A stretch of DNA of 49,351 bases from Candidatus Poseidoniales archaeon (GTDB lineage Archaea; Thermoplasmatota; Poseidoniia; Poseidoniales; Thalassarchaeaceae), in contig JAPOFX010000010.1 in the NCBI GenBank assembly GCA_028283505.1, positions 1 to 49,351 of the forward strand, given 5' to 3'. Positions within the stretch are counted from its first letter, which is position 1. Every line of letters begins with the position of its first letter. The notes below the pieces were generated by a model. That model saw nothing but the letters and a program-made list of their open reading frames with translations. It did no database searches and had not been told where the DNA came from. The translations under genes were made by a program, and so were the position numbers. Below, piece after piece: positions 15,741-25,467 of the stretch.

Positions 15741-17528
15741 ATGTCAATGAAAGCATTTTCAACCCCTGCGATAATGGAAGCATCCGTGTCCCCCCATGTC
15801 AGTCATGCCATGCTCAATGATGGCATAGTTGAAGCGCGCGCATATCAACTAGAGGCTGTAGATGAGGCACTGAGTAGCTCGATGCTCCTAGTAATGCCCA
15901 CGGCTGCGGGAAAGACAGCAGTGATTTGGATGATGATTTCGGAAAAATTATCAAGAGGAGGCAGGGTAATGATGATCGCTCCAACGGTGGGCTTGGTGGC
16001 GCAACATATTAGATCCCTGAGAGAAGTCCTAAAACTAAAAGATGGGATTGTCCAGATAACTGGTCAGCTCCCTCCTGCCAAAAGAGTCGAGAAGTGGGAT
16101 GGCGCGAGGCTAGTCGTTGCAACTCCAAAAGTGGTGGTGAATGATGTTAGCAGCGGGGTGGTGGATCTTTCTGATTTTTCGGTTCTTGTTGTGGATGAGG
16201 CTCATCACTGCACCGGAGACCATGCGATGGCACAAGTTTGTGACAATTATATCTCTAAAAATGTGCGCCCTCACATCCTCGGGGTTACGGCAAGCCCCGG
16301 ACATAGACCTGAGGCCGTAAGGGAAATATGCAAAAGAACAGGGGCAGTAAGAATACATATCAGAAACTCCGCAGAAGAGATGCTCAGTGGATATCTTTCA
16401 GAGCTGGAAGTCAGAGAGATAACTGTATCAGTACCAGATGAGATTGTTCGCCTTTCGGAACCTTTCAAAATTTGGCAACAAGGGATTGTTGACAGGGAAA
16501 GAAGACTTGGAAGATATGTGATGCCCGGGATGATAAATTTCTCAGGCCTATCCAACGCCATGGATAGAGCCAAATCGGCTATTGCAAGGGGCGAGGCGAG
16601 CGGATATCAGTCTGTATCTCAGATTGCAATAGCCATGAGGTTGCATCACCTAATTAACTGCTTAATGAGCCAAGGGGTTTCTGCATCAAGGGAGTATCTG
16701 GACAGGCTTGAGGACGAAGAGAGCGGTGGTAAGAGATCTGTGAGGGACTTCCTTAGGGATATTAGGATCAGGGACCTTAGGGCTAATCTTGCGGAGATGG
16801 GTGAAATTCACTCTAAAATTGGTGCAGTGAGGAGGATGGTTCGAGAGAGGATAAAGAGAGATTCTGAGAGTAGAATAATAGTATTCGCCAATTACAGGGA
16901 TACAATCTCCTCTCTTGAGACCTCTCTTGAGGGACTCAGGGGAATCTCCCCAATTCGCTTCGTAGGGCAATCATCTAGAGGGGGGAGAAAGGGGCTTTCA
17001 GGCAGGGAGCAAGTAAGGAGGCTTGATGAATTCAGGAATGGGGGTGCCAATGTGCTTCTTGCAACATCGATAGGAGAAGAGGGATTGGATATCCCATCGG
17101 CGGATCTTGTGATTTTCTATGAGCCCGTGTCTAGTGAGATTAGGACAATTCAGAGAAGAGGAAGGACCGGCAGGAAGAGGCTTGGAGAAGTAATTGTACT
17201 AATCGCCGAAGGAACTAGGGACGAAGGCGCCAAAGCCGCGGCTTTGAGGAGGGAGGAAAATATGCAGAGAGCTGTCCATAGGGTGAGTAGAAGCCTGCCG
17301 AGGACGCATCATTCAGATCTTTCTAATCTAACAGGATTTAGTGTTGTTTCAGAGGGAGTTATGATTGATTCTGTGGATTTTGTCAAGACCCAAAGAGAAG
17401 AGAGGCGATCAACTATATTGGAGGCGGATGATACGATTTCCAGGACTGAAGTCGAGGATTCTGAAAGATTACCCTCAGAGTCGATAAGGCCTCGGGGCCA
17501 ATACGGGTTAGAAGATTTCCAGGACTGA
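15741..17528 (+). CDS. Hef/FANCM-like superfamily 2 DNA helicase without nuclease domain
   Basis: 595 residues. Helicase motifs in order: Walker A PTAAGKT (about residues 53-59), DEAH (152-155), TASPG (183-187), and motif VI QRRGRTGR near residue 475, preceded by LLATSIGEEGLDIPSADLVI. The Hef-type insert lies between the two RecA domains. Euryarchaeal Hef normally continues into an XPF/ERCC4 nuclease; this protein ends about 115 residues after motif VI in a charged tail with no ERKxxxD nuclease motif. It is therefore a helicase-only version, probably for stalled-fork or crosslink repair. The stop directly abuts the stop of the convergent SdhE-like gene. Confidence 0.88.
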   Translation: MSMKAFSTPAIMEASVSPHVSHAMLNDGIVEARAYQLEAVDEALSSSMLLVMPTAAGKTAVIWMMISEKLSRGGRVMMIAPTVGLVAQHIRSLREVLKLKDGIVQITGQLPPAKRVEKWDGARLVVATPKVVVNDVSSGVVDLSDFSVLVVDEAHHCTGDHAMAQVCDNYISKNVRPHILGVTASPGHRPEAVREICKRTGAVRIHIRNSAEEMLSGYLSELEVREITVSVPDEIVRLSEPFKIWQQGIVDRERRLGRYVMPGMINFSGLSNAMDRAKSAIARGEASGYQSVSQIAIAMRLHHLINCLMSQGVSASREYLDRLEDEESGGKRSVRDFLRDIRIRDLRANLAEMGEIHSKIGAVRRMVRERIKRDSESRIIVFANYRDTISSLETSLEGLRGISPIRFVGQSSRGGRKGLSGREQVRRLDEFRNGGANVLLATSIGEEGLDIPSADLVIFYEPVSSEIRTIQRRGRTGRKRLGEVIVLIAEGTRDEGAKAAALRREENMQRAVHRVSRSLPRTHHSDLSNLTGFSVVSEGVMIDSVDFVKTQREERRSTILEADDTISRTEVEDSERLPSESIRPRGQYGLEDFQD

Positions 17529-18389
17529 CTAGTCTCCGATAACAGCTATTCTGGTTCTGAGCTGGGCGAATCTAGTGTTGTGATTGCCAAATGCGAATGA
17601 CAGAAGCTCAGTTAAGTGAATAACGGGCATATTTGTTGAAATTCCTGTAGCCCTTGATGCCTTTCCCTGGTATATGTCCATTATTGAATGAGAGAGATTA
17701 CATGCGCTGACGATAATTTCTGCACCTTCTTCCTTGGCCTCCGAGATAACCGCCGCTGATTGCCTCAGTACAGTCGGCTCCTCGGAAAATATTCCCGGGG
17801 CCCCAACACTCAGGACTCTTCCTTCCCAGTTTATCGGAACACCTCCAAGTGCATCTATGAGCTGCTCAAAATAGTTGGGATCATTGACACTGTCATCGCC
17901 ACACACCCCTTCCATCTGGATGTAGGGGCTGTAATATCCAGCTACCCTGAAATCGAACTTGTTGACCGCTAGTTTCTCAATTTTATCCAGCCCTATCTCT
18001 TCGACAATCACGTGAAGTAGATGATGGACGTCAGTCTCGCCTGAGAAATGCATCCCACATGTCTTTGCTAAAACGTCATTAATTTCCTTCAGTAGTATTG
18101 GGTCTGAGCGTAACTTCTCTAAATCTTGTTTTAGATTACCTGCTGTTGCTGCGCATGGAGTGATGATATTGAGGCCGTGGGCTTCGGCCATGGCAAATGT
18201 CCTCGCGTTCAAGGCTATCTGCAAGCGGTGGTTTGCTTGCTTTATTATGCCAGCTCCACAAGATGTTGCTCCATCGAGATATGTGAGCTCAAGGCCTAGA
18301 TTTCTCGCTACTGCCTCCATCGTATCCGATACTTCCGGGGATCCGCTGTGAGCTGCATTTCCGGGATGGTAGGCATACTTTAAGGGCAT
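17529..18389 (-). CDS. SdhE/HdrB-like CCG-domain protein lacking most cluster cysteines
   Basis: 286 residues with the two-CCG-domain layout of HdrB and the archaeal succinate dehydrogenase subunit SdhE. First half: YAYHPGNAAHSGSPE, then LDGATSCGAG (C44), ARTFAMAEAHGLNIITPCAA (C79). Second half: GYYSPYIQMEG, RVLSVGAPGI, EGAEIIVSACNLSHSIMD (C230), and the family ending PVIHLTELLSFAFG. Ordinary members bind special [4Fe-4S] clusters through Cx(31-39)CCx(35-36)CxxC twice. Here only C44, C79 and C230 remain at expected places; the others are N, S, T, or absent (only C111 and C163 exist besides). The start overlaps the stop of the upstream gene by one base (TAATG), the same B-E order as archaeal sdh operons. 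Confidence 0.8.
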   Translation of the reverse strand: MPLKYAYHPGNAAHSGSPEVSDTMEAVARNLGLELTYLDGATSCGAGIIKQANHRLQIALNARTFAMAEAHGLNIITPCAATAGNLKQDLEKLRSDPILLKEINDVLAKTCGMHFSGETDVHHLLHVIVEEIGLDKIEKLAVNKFDFRVAGYYSPYIQMEGVCGDDSVNDPNYFEQLIDALGGVPINWEGRVLSVGAPGIFSEEPTVLRQSAAVISEAKEEGAEIIVSACNLSHSIMDIYQGKASRATGISTNMPVIHLTELLSFAFGNHNTRFAQLRTRIAVIGD

Positions 18390-20044
18390 TAGAACCTACC
18401 ATCCATTTCATTGAAAATAGCTACAACTTCATGGTGATTTGACACGGAGGAGTTGAATTGTCTCGGCATTTTGCCGACTCCTGCAGGAGGAACCACCATG
18501 CCAAGCAAGCTGTTCAGAACATTTCCCCCGGTCCTGGTAAATCCTAGCATCATCCTTGCTGTCACTCCTGAGAAGAGGTTCCCAAGTAACCCAATTGGAC
18601 CTAAGACCTGTCTGTAAAGGACGGTGTCATTTACCTTACCACTGCTTTTGACGGTCCAGCAATACCACCATACATGCTTGCCCAACTTTCCGTTGAAAGC
18701 ATCGTTTTCGATTGCTTTGGTCCTTGCCTCCAGTAGTCCCTCGGATACAGATTTTGGATAACCGTCTCTGCGGAAAATCGGGGATAAATCAGTCTCTGCC
18801 CTAATTCCGTTCTCTGAGCCGATAATGGAATCAATCTCGGCAACCCTCTCAGGGGCGGTTCTTGGATCGTTTCTCCTGGCCCAAGCACTGGCTAGTACGG
18901 CTGGGCCAAGGAATCCATTGGCATATGGGACGGCATCTGAGCTAGAATGTAAGAGGGGGGCGCTGTCAAAATTTGCTAGAGAGTGGATCCTCAGGGCTGT
19001 GGATTGTTCCATAGAACCTATTACTCCCTGAGGTGTTTGTATCCCCTCCCTAGTTGCCGCAACCATCCATGGCCGGGTTGATTCCCGCTTCCTCTCTAAT
19101 GCCCAATGGTCCACGATCAGATCCCTGATTACATCTGACCCAGGTATAGGGTCTATGCGGAGAATTAGAGATTCGTCCCTGGAGGACACAATGCTATCTA
19201 CTCTGACCCTTCCTGGTAAGACAAGTTTGCCGTTGACAGAAACAGCTGTCGATGGGTCGTCGTCATTCCCGTCCCTGAACGAAAGGGATCCGTCATGGCC
19301 TTCCTTAATAGCTCTCAAAGCACTAAGTATTGAGATGTGCCCTGGTAATGAGCAAGCCCATGAGTCCCTGCCAGTGGAGTTCGTTGAAGGGTCAAATCGG
19401 AATACTGAGAGCTCTACCTGAATCGCTTCGGTCTCGATTGTGGGGACTACAAACCCATCTTCTCCACCTGCTACCGCGGATGACCCGCTCGCATAGTCTG
19501 TTATCCCATCCACCATTTCCTCCATGAAGTTTCCAGAACTGTCAACTGCTGCCAGAGCAGGTAAGGCCTTCAGGGCCCACTCTGAGGCGGGAGAGTCGTA
19601 ATCAACGTCACAGTCTATCCTCTCGACGATTCTAGTTGCCCCGAGCTTTTCGAAAATGCTATCCCATTCTTTGCCCGACTCGCAGAATAGCTCGTAGCTT
19701 GTGTCTCCAAGTGCGCACACTGCAAAATGCACTCCCTCTAGTCTTGATGCGGCATCAGAGTTAGCGAACTTCCAAAGTTCCTCCGCATTGTCAGGTTGCT
19801 CCCCCTCCCCCCAAGTTGAGCATACGATGATTACTCTCTTTTTTGATGATAAAGAATTGAAGTCGAATCCATCCATGTCATGGACTGTTCCCTCCAAACC
19901 GTACGACTTCGCGGTCTTGGCGAATTTGGCGGCCAAGCCTTCGGCATTTCCTGATTGAGATCCAAACAGAAGCTCGAGGGATCTATCTCCAGAGCTCAGA
20001 AACTCTTCGATACCTTCTGTCGCTGAAACGCTTTCTTCTGACAT
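18389..20044 (-). CDS. flavodoxin fused to an SdhB-like iron-sulphur subunit that has no cluster cysteines
   Basis: 551 residues. Residues about 22-165 are a flavodoxin domain of the sulphite-reductase/CPR kind (FGSQSGNAEGLA for FMN phosphate, CSTWGEGEQPDN, ALGDTSYELFCESGKEW). Residues about 209-450 follow SdhB/FrdB: LSVFRFDP, ISILSALRAIKEGHDGSLSF, NGKLVLPGRVRV, LRIDPIPGSDVIRDLIVDH, RPWM, and FLGPAVLASAWARRNDPRTA. At the [2Fe-2S] loop the usual SCxxxxCGSC is replaced by DGNDDDPSTA. At the second and third cluster sites ECxxCxxC and CxxxCP are replaced by LANFDSAPLL and LSPIFRRDGYP. The only cysteine in this part is in WACSLPGH. About 100 C-terminal residues are unrecognised. Coupled to the SdhE-like gene. 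Confidence 0.82.
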   Translation of the reverse strand: MSEESVSATEGIEEFLSSGDRSLELLFGSQSGNAEGLAAKFAKTAKSYGLEGTVHDMDGFDFNSLSSKKRVIIVCSTWGEGEQPDNAEELWKFANSDAASRLEGVHFAVCALGDTSYELFCESGKEWDSIFEKLGATRIVERIDCDVDYDSPASEWALKALPALAAVDSSGNFMEEMVDGITDYASGSSAVAGGEDGFVVPTIETEAIQVELSVFRFDPSTNSTGRDSWACSLPGHISILSALRAIKEGHDGSLSFRDGNDDDPSTAVSVNGKLVLPGRVRVDSIVSSRDESLILRIDPIPGSDVIRDLIVDHWALERKRESTRPWMVAATREGIQTPQGVIGSMEQSTALRIHSLANFDSAPLLHSSSDAVPYANGFLGPAVLASAWARRNDPRTAPERVAEIDSIIGSENGIRAETDLSPIFRRDGYPKSVSEGLLEARTKAIENDAFNGKLGKHVWWYCWTVKSSGKVNDTVLYRQVLGPIGLLGNLFSGVTARMMLGFTRTGGNVLNSLLGMVVPPAGVGKMPRQFNSSVSNHHEVVAIFNEMDGRF

Positions 20045-20152
20045 TCAAACACCCACCAGCCGTAGGCTGGGCATTGTTTCCACTGGTTGCCGATTATTGA
20101 ATATGATGCTTGGGACTTCTCAAGGCGGATGTGGAATTGCGTTGAGGATTGA

Positions 20153-21763
20153 TCACATGTCCAAACCGTCAAATTCGTCAGCACCACCTGGAGAAACCCC
20201 TCTGCTGGATATCACGTCGTCGATTCTCAATATCATTACCGCAGTCTCGGAAGCGCTCTGGATAGCCTGTTCGACCACTCTACTTGGCTCAAGCACCCTA
20301 GACTTATTCATATCAGCGACACCTCCTTCGTACACATTCACGCCAAAGTGAGTTTTTCCTTCAGAATGGGCCTTCCTCAGGTCGATTATTGTATTTACGG
20401 GGTCCAATCCAGCATTCTCCGAGAGGGTTCTTGGAATTACCTCCAGTGCTCCTGCAAAGGCTTCAACCGCCATTTGCTCCCTTCCCCCGATTCTCTCAGC
20501 GTACAGTCTCAAATCCCTGCTTATTGCGGCTAAAACGGATCCTCCTCCTGTGAGAACAGCCCCGTCTTCATGCGCAACGGCAACCACCCCGACTGCGTCG
20601 TCGAAAGCTCTCTTGATCTCATCAACAACGTGTTCTGTTCCCCCTCTGATGAGTACTGAGACGCTTTTAGCTTCAGGGCACCCCTCTATGAACACCATAT
20701 CTGAATCTCCGATTTTCCTTTCTTCGACCTTTGATGCTGAGCCAAGGTCTTCTAATGAGAGGTCGTCGATGTTGGTGACAATTCTGGCCCCTGTTGCTTT
20801 TGAAAGGGCCTCCATATCACTCTTCTTTGCCCTTCTTACAGCGAAGATTCCCTCCTTAGACATGTAGTGCTGAGCCAGGTCGTCTATTCCCTTCTGACAG
20901 ATCACCGTATTCGCGCCCACTGACTGGAATTTCTCCACTAGAGATCTCAGATACTGTTCCTCCTCGTCTAGAAACTGTGACAGCATGTTTGGGTCGGTGA
21001 TCTGTATTTTGGCATCGACCTCAGTTTTCTTGACCTCAATTGCAGAGTTGATCAGGGCGATACTCGCTCCAGAAACAGACTTTGGCATTCCACTGTGTAC
21101 TCTTTCTTTGTCTAGTACGATTCCGTTAACCAACGAACTGTCCCTGATGGATCCGCCCTGTTTTTTCTGTATCTTAATATCACCAACGTCAACAGTGTTT
21201 CCTTCAGAGTTAGTCTGTGCAACAGCAACAACAGCGGCGACACTAATATCAGCTAGAAATTCTTTAACCGCCCCCGCACTCTTTCCTGTTAACGCTGTTT
21301 TTGCCACTTCCTTGAGTATTTCCTCATCTACTTTCAATGCGTGGGTCTCGATTAGGTCTGATGCCTTCTCGGAAGCAAGTCTGAATCCTTCACAGATTAC
21401 AGTTGGATGAACGTTTTGTTCGATGAGGTCTTCGCTTCTCTTAAGGAGCTCCCCCGCAATGACAACCGCACTAGTTGTCCCGTCATAGCAATGTTGTTCT
21501 TGTGTCTTGGCAATTTCGATTATCATCTTTGCAGCTGGGTGCTCAATGTCCATCTCTTTGAGTATTGTTGCACCATCGTTCGTAATCACGACGTCGCCCA
21601 TACTGTCTACTAGCATTTTGTCCATTCCCTTCGGCCCCAGGGTTGATCTAACTGCATCCGCTACTGCTTTTGCGGCTGCAATATTATTACTCTGTGCGGA
21701 CTTACCGCTAGTTCTTTCTGTACCCTCCTTTAATATGAAAATTGGTTGTTGACCGCCGTACAT
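20153..21763 (-). CDS. thsA: thermosome subunit (group II chaperonin)
   Basis: 536 residues, the normal length of CCT/thermosome subunits. The ATP-binding signatures are clear: [20 protein letters not shown], then [21 protein letters not shown], and [14 protein letters not shown], with the apical and intermediate parts ending in [20 protein letters not shown]-type sequence and a second nucleotide motif in [20 protein letters not shown]. It folds proteins inside an eight-membered double ring. The C-terminus ends in DEFDGLDM, not the glycine-methionine tail of some archaea. GrpE at 47241 suggests that a DnaK system exists as well. Confidence 0.97.
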   Translation of the reverse strand: MYGGQQPIFILKEGTERTSGKSAQSNNIAAAKAVADAVRSTLGPKGMDKMLVDSMGDVVITNDGATILKEMDIEHPAAKMIIEIAKTQEQHCYDGTTSAVVIAGELLKRSEDLIEQNVHPTVICEGFRLASEKASDLIETHALKVDEEILKEVAKTALTGKSAGAVKEFLADISVAAVVAVAQTNSEGNTVDVGDIKIQKKQGGSIRDSSLVNGIVLDKERVHSGMPKSVSGASIALINSAIEVKKTEVDAKIQITDPNMLSQFLDEEEQYLRSLVEKFQSVGANTVICQKGIDDLAQHYMSKEGIFAVRRAKKSDMEALSKATGARIVTNIDDLSLEDLGSASKVEERKIGDSDMVFIEGCPEAKSVSVLIRGGTEHVVDEIKRAFDDAVGVVAVAHEDGAVLTGGGSVLAAISRDLRLYAERIGGREQMAVEAFAGALEVIPRTLSENAGLDPVNTIIDLRKAHSEGKTHFGVNVYEGGVADMNKSRVLEPSRVVEQAIQSASETAVMILRIDDVISSRGVSPGGADEFDGLDM

Positions 21764-21843
21764 CTGTCCAAACTCCTCATTCTTCTGGACTGCCCACTTG
21801 AGGGGGGGTCATAAGGGCTCGCACTGAGATGTGTATTTTCTCC

Positions 21844-24800
21844 TCACTGGTCATTCTGCTGATCTAACCATCTTTGCCCATAGTGAGCCCACTGTTCCAT
21901 CGTCCAGCCCTCTGGAAGTCCCGATTCGGGCAGGGGCGGAATTCCATCAAGAGTGTCATCGGGAGCATCCTCTTCACTTTCATCGCTTGTCTCAGCCTGA
22001 TGGATTGGAGGAGGGGGCTGGTTGAAAATTTCCTTTGACCCCCCGTACATCGAGTTAGCAACTTCATCAGAAGAGGGCAGAGGAGGCATTTCTGGTAGTG
22101 ATTCGGATGATAATATTCCACCTGTGACCGACATCTCGTAATCATCCAGAGTTGAGATCTCCTCTAGCGGGCTCGTGGCGGTCTTCATTGTCCTGATGGC
22201 AACAACTAGGATAGCCATTACTACCACTATTCCAACTAGAAGGAACAGAATATTCCCTCCAAGCCAAGCCGCTTCCCCAGCAGAAACGCCGTCCTCTATT
22301 GGAACCGGCCTCTCAAGGGTGACCATAACTGTCCGAGATATCTTGTCTATATCTGAGTCTACGTCCAAGGTTAGCTCGAAGGTCATCGAATCCTGAGGCA
22401 AAGAGGCGAGATTATCTTCCGTAATTTCCAAGGTCACCACAACTAGTCTTGTGGTGTTAACATCCAAAACGAAGTCTCTATCTTCCTGTTCTATCCTGGC
22501 ATTTACTATGTTGAAGAACAGGTCCGAATCTCTGTCTACATCCGTCCTAACTAGTTGGGCGTCTGTGGGATGATCATTCTTGACGCTAAATGTGAGCTCT
22601 AAATCGTTGTCGGCCTCTGTTACGATAACATCGTTTGGAGGCAGGAGTTCAATCCATCCTTGATCTCCAACATGGAACTCTGCCTTCCCAGTGCCGGAGA
22701 CTAAGCCATCTGAGGCCTGAGATTCTTTGCTGGTCGCAATCATTGAAATTGTTCTGTCCCCAAATGCATCATCCCCAAATGAATAGGTAACGGTGACATT
22801 GTATGACCCCCCTGATTCGATGTAGGGGGTTCTCAGTCCGTTTGAGTCTGAAACTAGGTTTATGGCTTCGGCAGATACGTCAGGTAGATGATCGAAGTTG
22901 ACGTAGAATGCATCGTTCACATTTCCGTTGTTTGTAATTTCCCAATTTACAGTTCTAGGTGCATCTCCGCCCCTGAAAACCTCTTCGAGCATATTCAGAT
23001 CTTCGACCTCTACTAGGGTGGTCTCTGGGATCGTCAAATACACCCTCTTCGAAACCTCATAGGTCGGATCTGTCACACTTCTTGCGATAATCTTGATTTC
23101 GTAAGTTTCGGGCTCCAGTCCATAGGGCATCGGGAGCATGAGGAAAAATGTGGTGTCTCCGCCGAAAGGTGTTATTCCCAGTGTTCTGTCGGTATTGAGA
23201 CTTGCGCCCAGTCTCCAGTTTGTATCAAGATAGAGGTCGAATGCCTCCTCAGAGTTTCCATTGTTGACCAGCATCACCTCTATGGATCTAAAAACACCAT
23301 CCGCGGGAGCATCATATTGAATCGAGAATGGAATCAAATCGATGTCATATAGGACTGGGACCTCTATTTCTATCATGGGCGTTGACATGAACTGTGCAGG
23401 AGCTCTACCACTGGCTATGAGCGTAATTTGATAGATACCGGGAGAAATTTCGCTCGGGGTCAGAATCTTTGCGAAAAGGTCTAACTCCTCATTGATTGCT
23501 AAATCTAGACTGGTTATCATCTGTCCTTCATCATCATACCACTCAACATTCTCAGGCCCCCAAGAAGTATCAGCGAAAGTCGCTCCTAGGTTCCAAGTTG
23601 CGATTTGATTGCCAGTGTTCTTGAACTTCATTGGTATAGTCGCATTGTTGCCCGGCAGAATCGTGGCATCGGGATAGGCTAATGTCTCTGGCTCCAGTTT
23701 GCACGAATAGGCGGCCTGGACAGAAAGTGGGATTCCTCTAACTTCAGGGAGACCTATGGTGGCCTTGGTGGAATTGGTCGTGCCGTCATTGATATCAATA
23801 AACCACATCATCTCCTGAACATTGGCCCCATCTGGAATGGTGATGTTGAACCAAACATCGGTTGTATCCAATGCCTTCACTACGTCGGTAACAACGAAGT
23901 TATCGTGATCTGTTGGGTTGTTGGAGTCTATTCTGATTGGGTAACCAAACATCCAAGATTCATTGGAAACTTCTGTAAAAAGTCTCAATGTTACATCGAC
24001 ATACCCGTTATTGGTAATTCTACAATACAGTGATTTAACCTCGGCAGGTACCACGAGATATGCATTCGGAAGGGGATCGTCGCAGTCAACATCGACGGTA
24101 TACTGAGGGACTCTTTCTATGGCAAATAGAAGGAAAGAGTCTACAGCTATTCCACCGGATGCTTGGGAGCTATCGGAGTCGAACTTGAATGCTAGATTGT
24201 ATTCTCCGGTTCTGTGCATTCCCGTCATGTTCCATACGCTCATCGACCAGTCATATTCCACCGGAGAGAGACCGATTTCAGTGTAATTGAACGACTCTAC
24301 TGAGGATGACGCATCAGCTTCTATGCTAACGGAATCACCTGGTCCCATCTGGCCCCAAGCATAAGTAACCATCTGCATAGAAAGATAATCAAATCCTCGT
24401 AAGTTCATCTTACAGAATCTGGAGCCGTATTTTTCGCTCAGAGAAAGATCCTGAATCCCATAACCTAAGCCATGGCCAGGATCGTCGCAGTTCTGGAATG
24501 GTGTAAACCAACCCCACCATAGTCTGTCGTGCCTATTACTTGCATAATCTGAGCCATCTCTAGCCACCCTCCAATGCTTTTCGCCGTCTACGGAGTCACC
24601 GGAATCAATCATTCTCCAATGTCCGTATGTATCTGGATCTGACGACAAGGAGCCATCTGCCTCATATCCACCGCCTACCCAAACTGGCTCATTTGCATAT
24701 GGGGTGTTTGGACAATCATTCACTCCATCGCCATCGGTGTCTCCGCAGAATCCGTTTTCCATAGAATCTTGCCAGATGGCAACCGGCATTAGACGCATTA

Positions 24801-25308
24801 GTTCATTGTTGCCTTGATTATCATCAGCCAGGCCTCCATCCACCATTCCTATCAGCTGAAGGCCCCCTGTTAGGAATCCAGTTTCATCGATAGCACTGTG
24901 GGACATGTTTGGAGTCCACGTTATTTGTTGAATGACCGATTGTTGACCGGATAGTGTCATGTTAGTGATAAACTCGTCAATCATAAATCCAACTGGGTGC
25001 CAAATTTGCAGAGAAGCATCAGCATATGCAGGCTGACTTGAGGTACCGGCTTGTGTGAAGGTTACCTCGATTTGAATCTCTTGTCCCCTAATGACGTATT
25101 CCTCGATACTACCATCTGGCTGGGACCACTCCATTGCAGAGACTGAGCCAGTTCCTATCTCTATTGACGTAACTTCGAAATCGATCAAGGACTTTGCTTG
25201 TATGGAGGATTGTTCCTCCTGATCTAGTTGTCCCGACCCACCTAGAACGGGGGCCATCGAGGTCACGATAAGCAAAGAGCACAATAGCAGTGGAGATACG
25301 ATACGCAT
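21844..25308 (-). CDS. large secreted, membrane-anchored surface protein with repeated Ig-like domains
   Basis: 1154 residues. N-terminal signal peptide (IVSPLLLCSLLIVTSMAPVLG). Near residue 200 a calcium-type DTDGDGVNDCPNTPY motif as in thrombospondin type 3 repeats. The central 700 residues are beta-rich repeats resembling CARDB/NEW3-type domains (repeated FKNTGNQIATWNL, LVNNGNSEEAFDLYLD, ITNNGNVNDAFYVNF). A transmembrane segment near residue 1020 (NILFLLVGIVVVMAILVVAI) is followed by a cytosolic tail of about 110 residues with proline-rich patches, ending GLPEGWTMEQWAHYGQRWLD. It is probably an S-layer or adhesion protein. I know of no enzymatic motif here. Short intergenic space separates it from the thermosome gene. 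Confidence 0.85.
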   Translation of the reverse strand: MRIVSPLLLCSLLIVTSMAPVLGGSGQLDQEEQSSIQAKSLIDFEVTSIEIGTGSVSAMEWSQPDGSIEEYVIRGQEIQIEVTFTQAGTSSQPAYADASLQIWHPVGFMIDEFITNMTLSGQQSVIQQITWTPNMSHSAIDETGFLTGGLQLIGMVDGGLADDNQGNNELMRLMPVAIWQDSMENGFCGDTDGDGVNDCPNTPYANEPVWVGGGYEADGSLSSDPDTYGHWRMIDSGDSVDGEKHWRVARDGSDYASNRHDRLWWGWFTPFQNCDDPGHGLGYGIQDLSLSEKYGSRFCKMNLRGFDYLSMQMVTYAWGQMGPGDSVSIEADASSSVESFNYTEIGLSPVEYDWSMSVWNMTGMHRTGEYNLAFKFDSDSSQASGGIAVDSFLLFAIERVPQYTVDVDCDDPLPNAYLVVPAEVKSLYCRITNNGYVDVTLRLFTEVSNESWMFGYPIRIDSNNPTDHDNFVVTDVVKALDTTDVWFNITIPDGANVQEMMWFIDINDGTTNSTKATIGLPEVRGIPLSVQAAYSCKLEPETLAYPDATILPGNNATIPMKFKNTGNQIATWNLGATFADTSWGPENVEWYDDEGQMITSLDLAINEELDLFAKILTPSEISPGIYQITLIASGRAPAQFMSTPMIEIEVPVLYDIDLIPFSIQYDAPADGVFRSIEVMLVNNGNSEEAFDLYLDTNWRLGASLNTDRTLGITPFGGDTTFFLMLPMPYGLEPETYEIKIIARSVTDPTYEVSKRVYLTIPETTLVEVEDLNMLEEVFRGGDAPRTVNWEITNNGNVNDAFYVNFDHLPDVSAEAINLVSDSNGLRTPYIESGGSYNVTVTYSFGDDAFGDRTISMIATSKESQASDGLVSGTGKAEFHVGDQGWIELLPPNDVIVTEADNDLELTFSVKNDHPTDAQLVRTDVDRDSDLFFNIVNARIEQEDRDFVLDVNTTRLVVVTLEITEDNLASLPQDSMTFELTLDVDSDIDKISRTVMVTLERPVPIEDGVSAGEAAWLGGNILFLLVGIVVVMAILVVAIRTMKTATSPLEEISTLDDYEMSVTGGILSSESLPEMPPLPSSDEVANSMYGGSKEIFNQPPPPIHQAETSDESEEDAPDDTLDGIPPLPESGLPEGWTMEQWAHYGQRWLDQQNDQ

Positions 25309-25467
25309 ACTTACACAATTGGGGGCTCAGCAACATGTATGAAGGTTGGGACAATGCGTTCAACCTCTGAATTGAACGAGTTGCGTTTGGCGAATTGGTT
25401 TCAGAAGAGGACACTATGGCCTGAAACACAGTGAAGAGCTTATGATTGCATGCGTGCCCGTGCTGAC

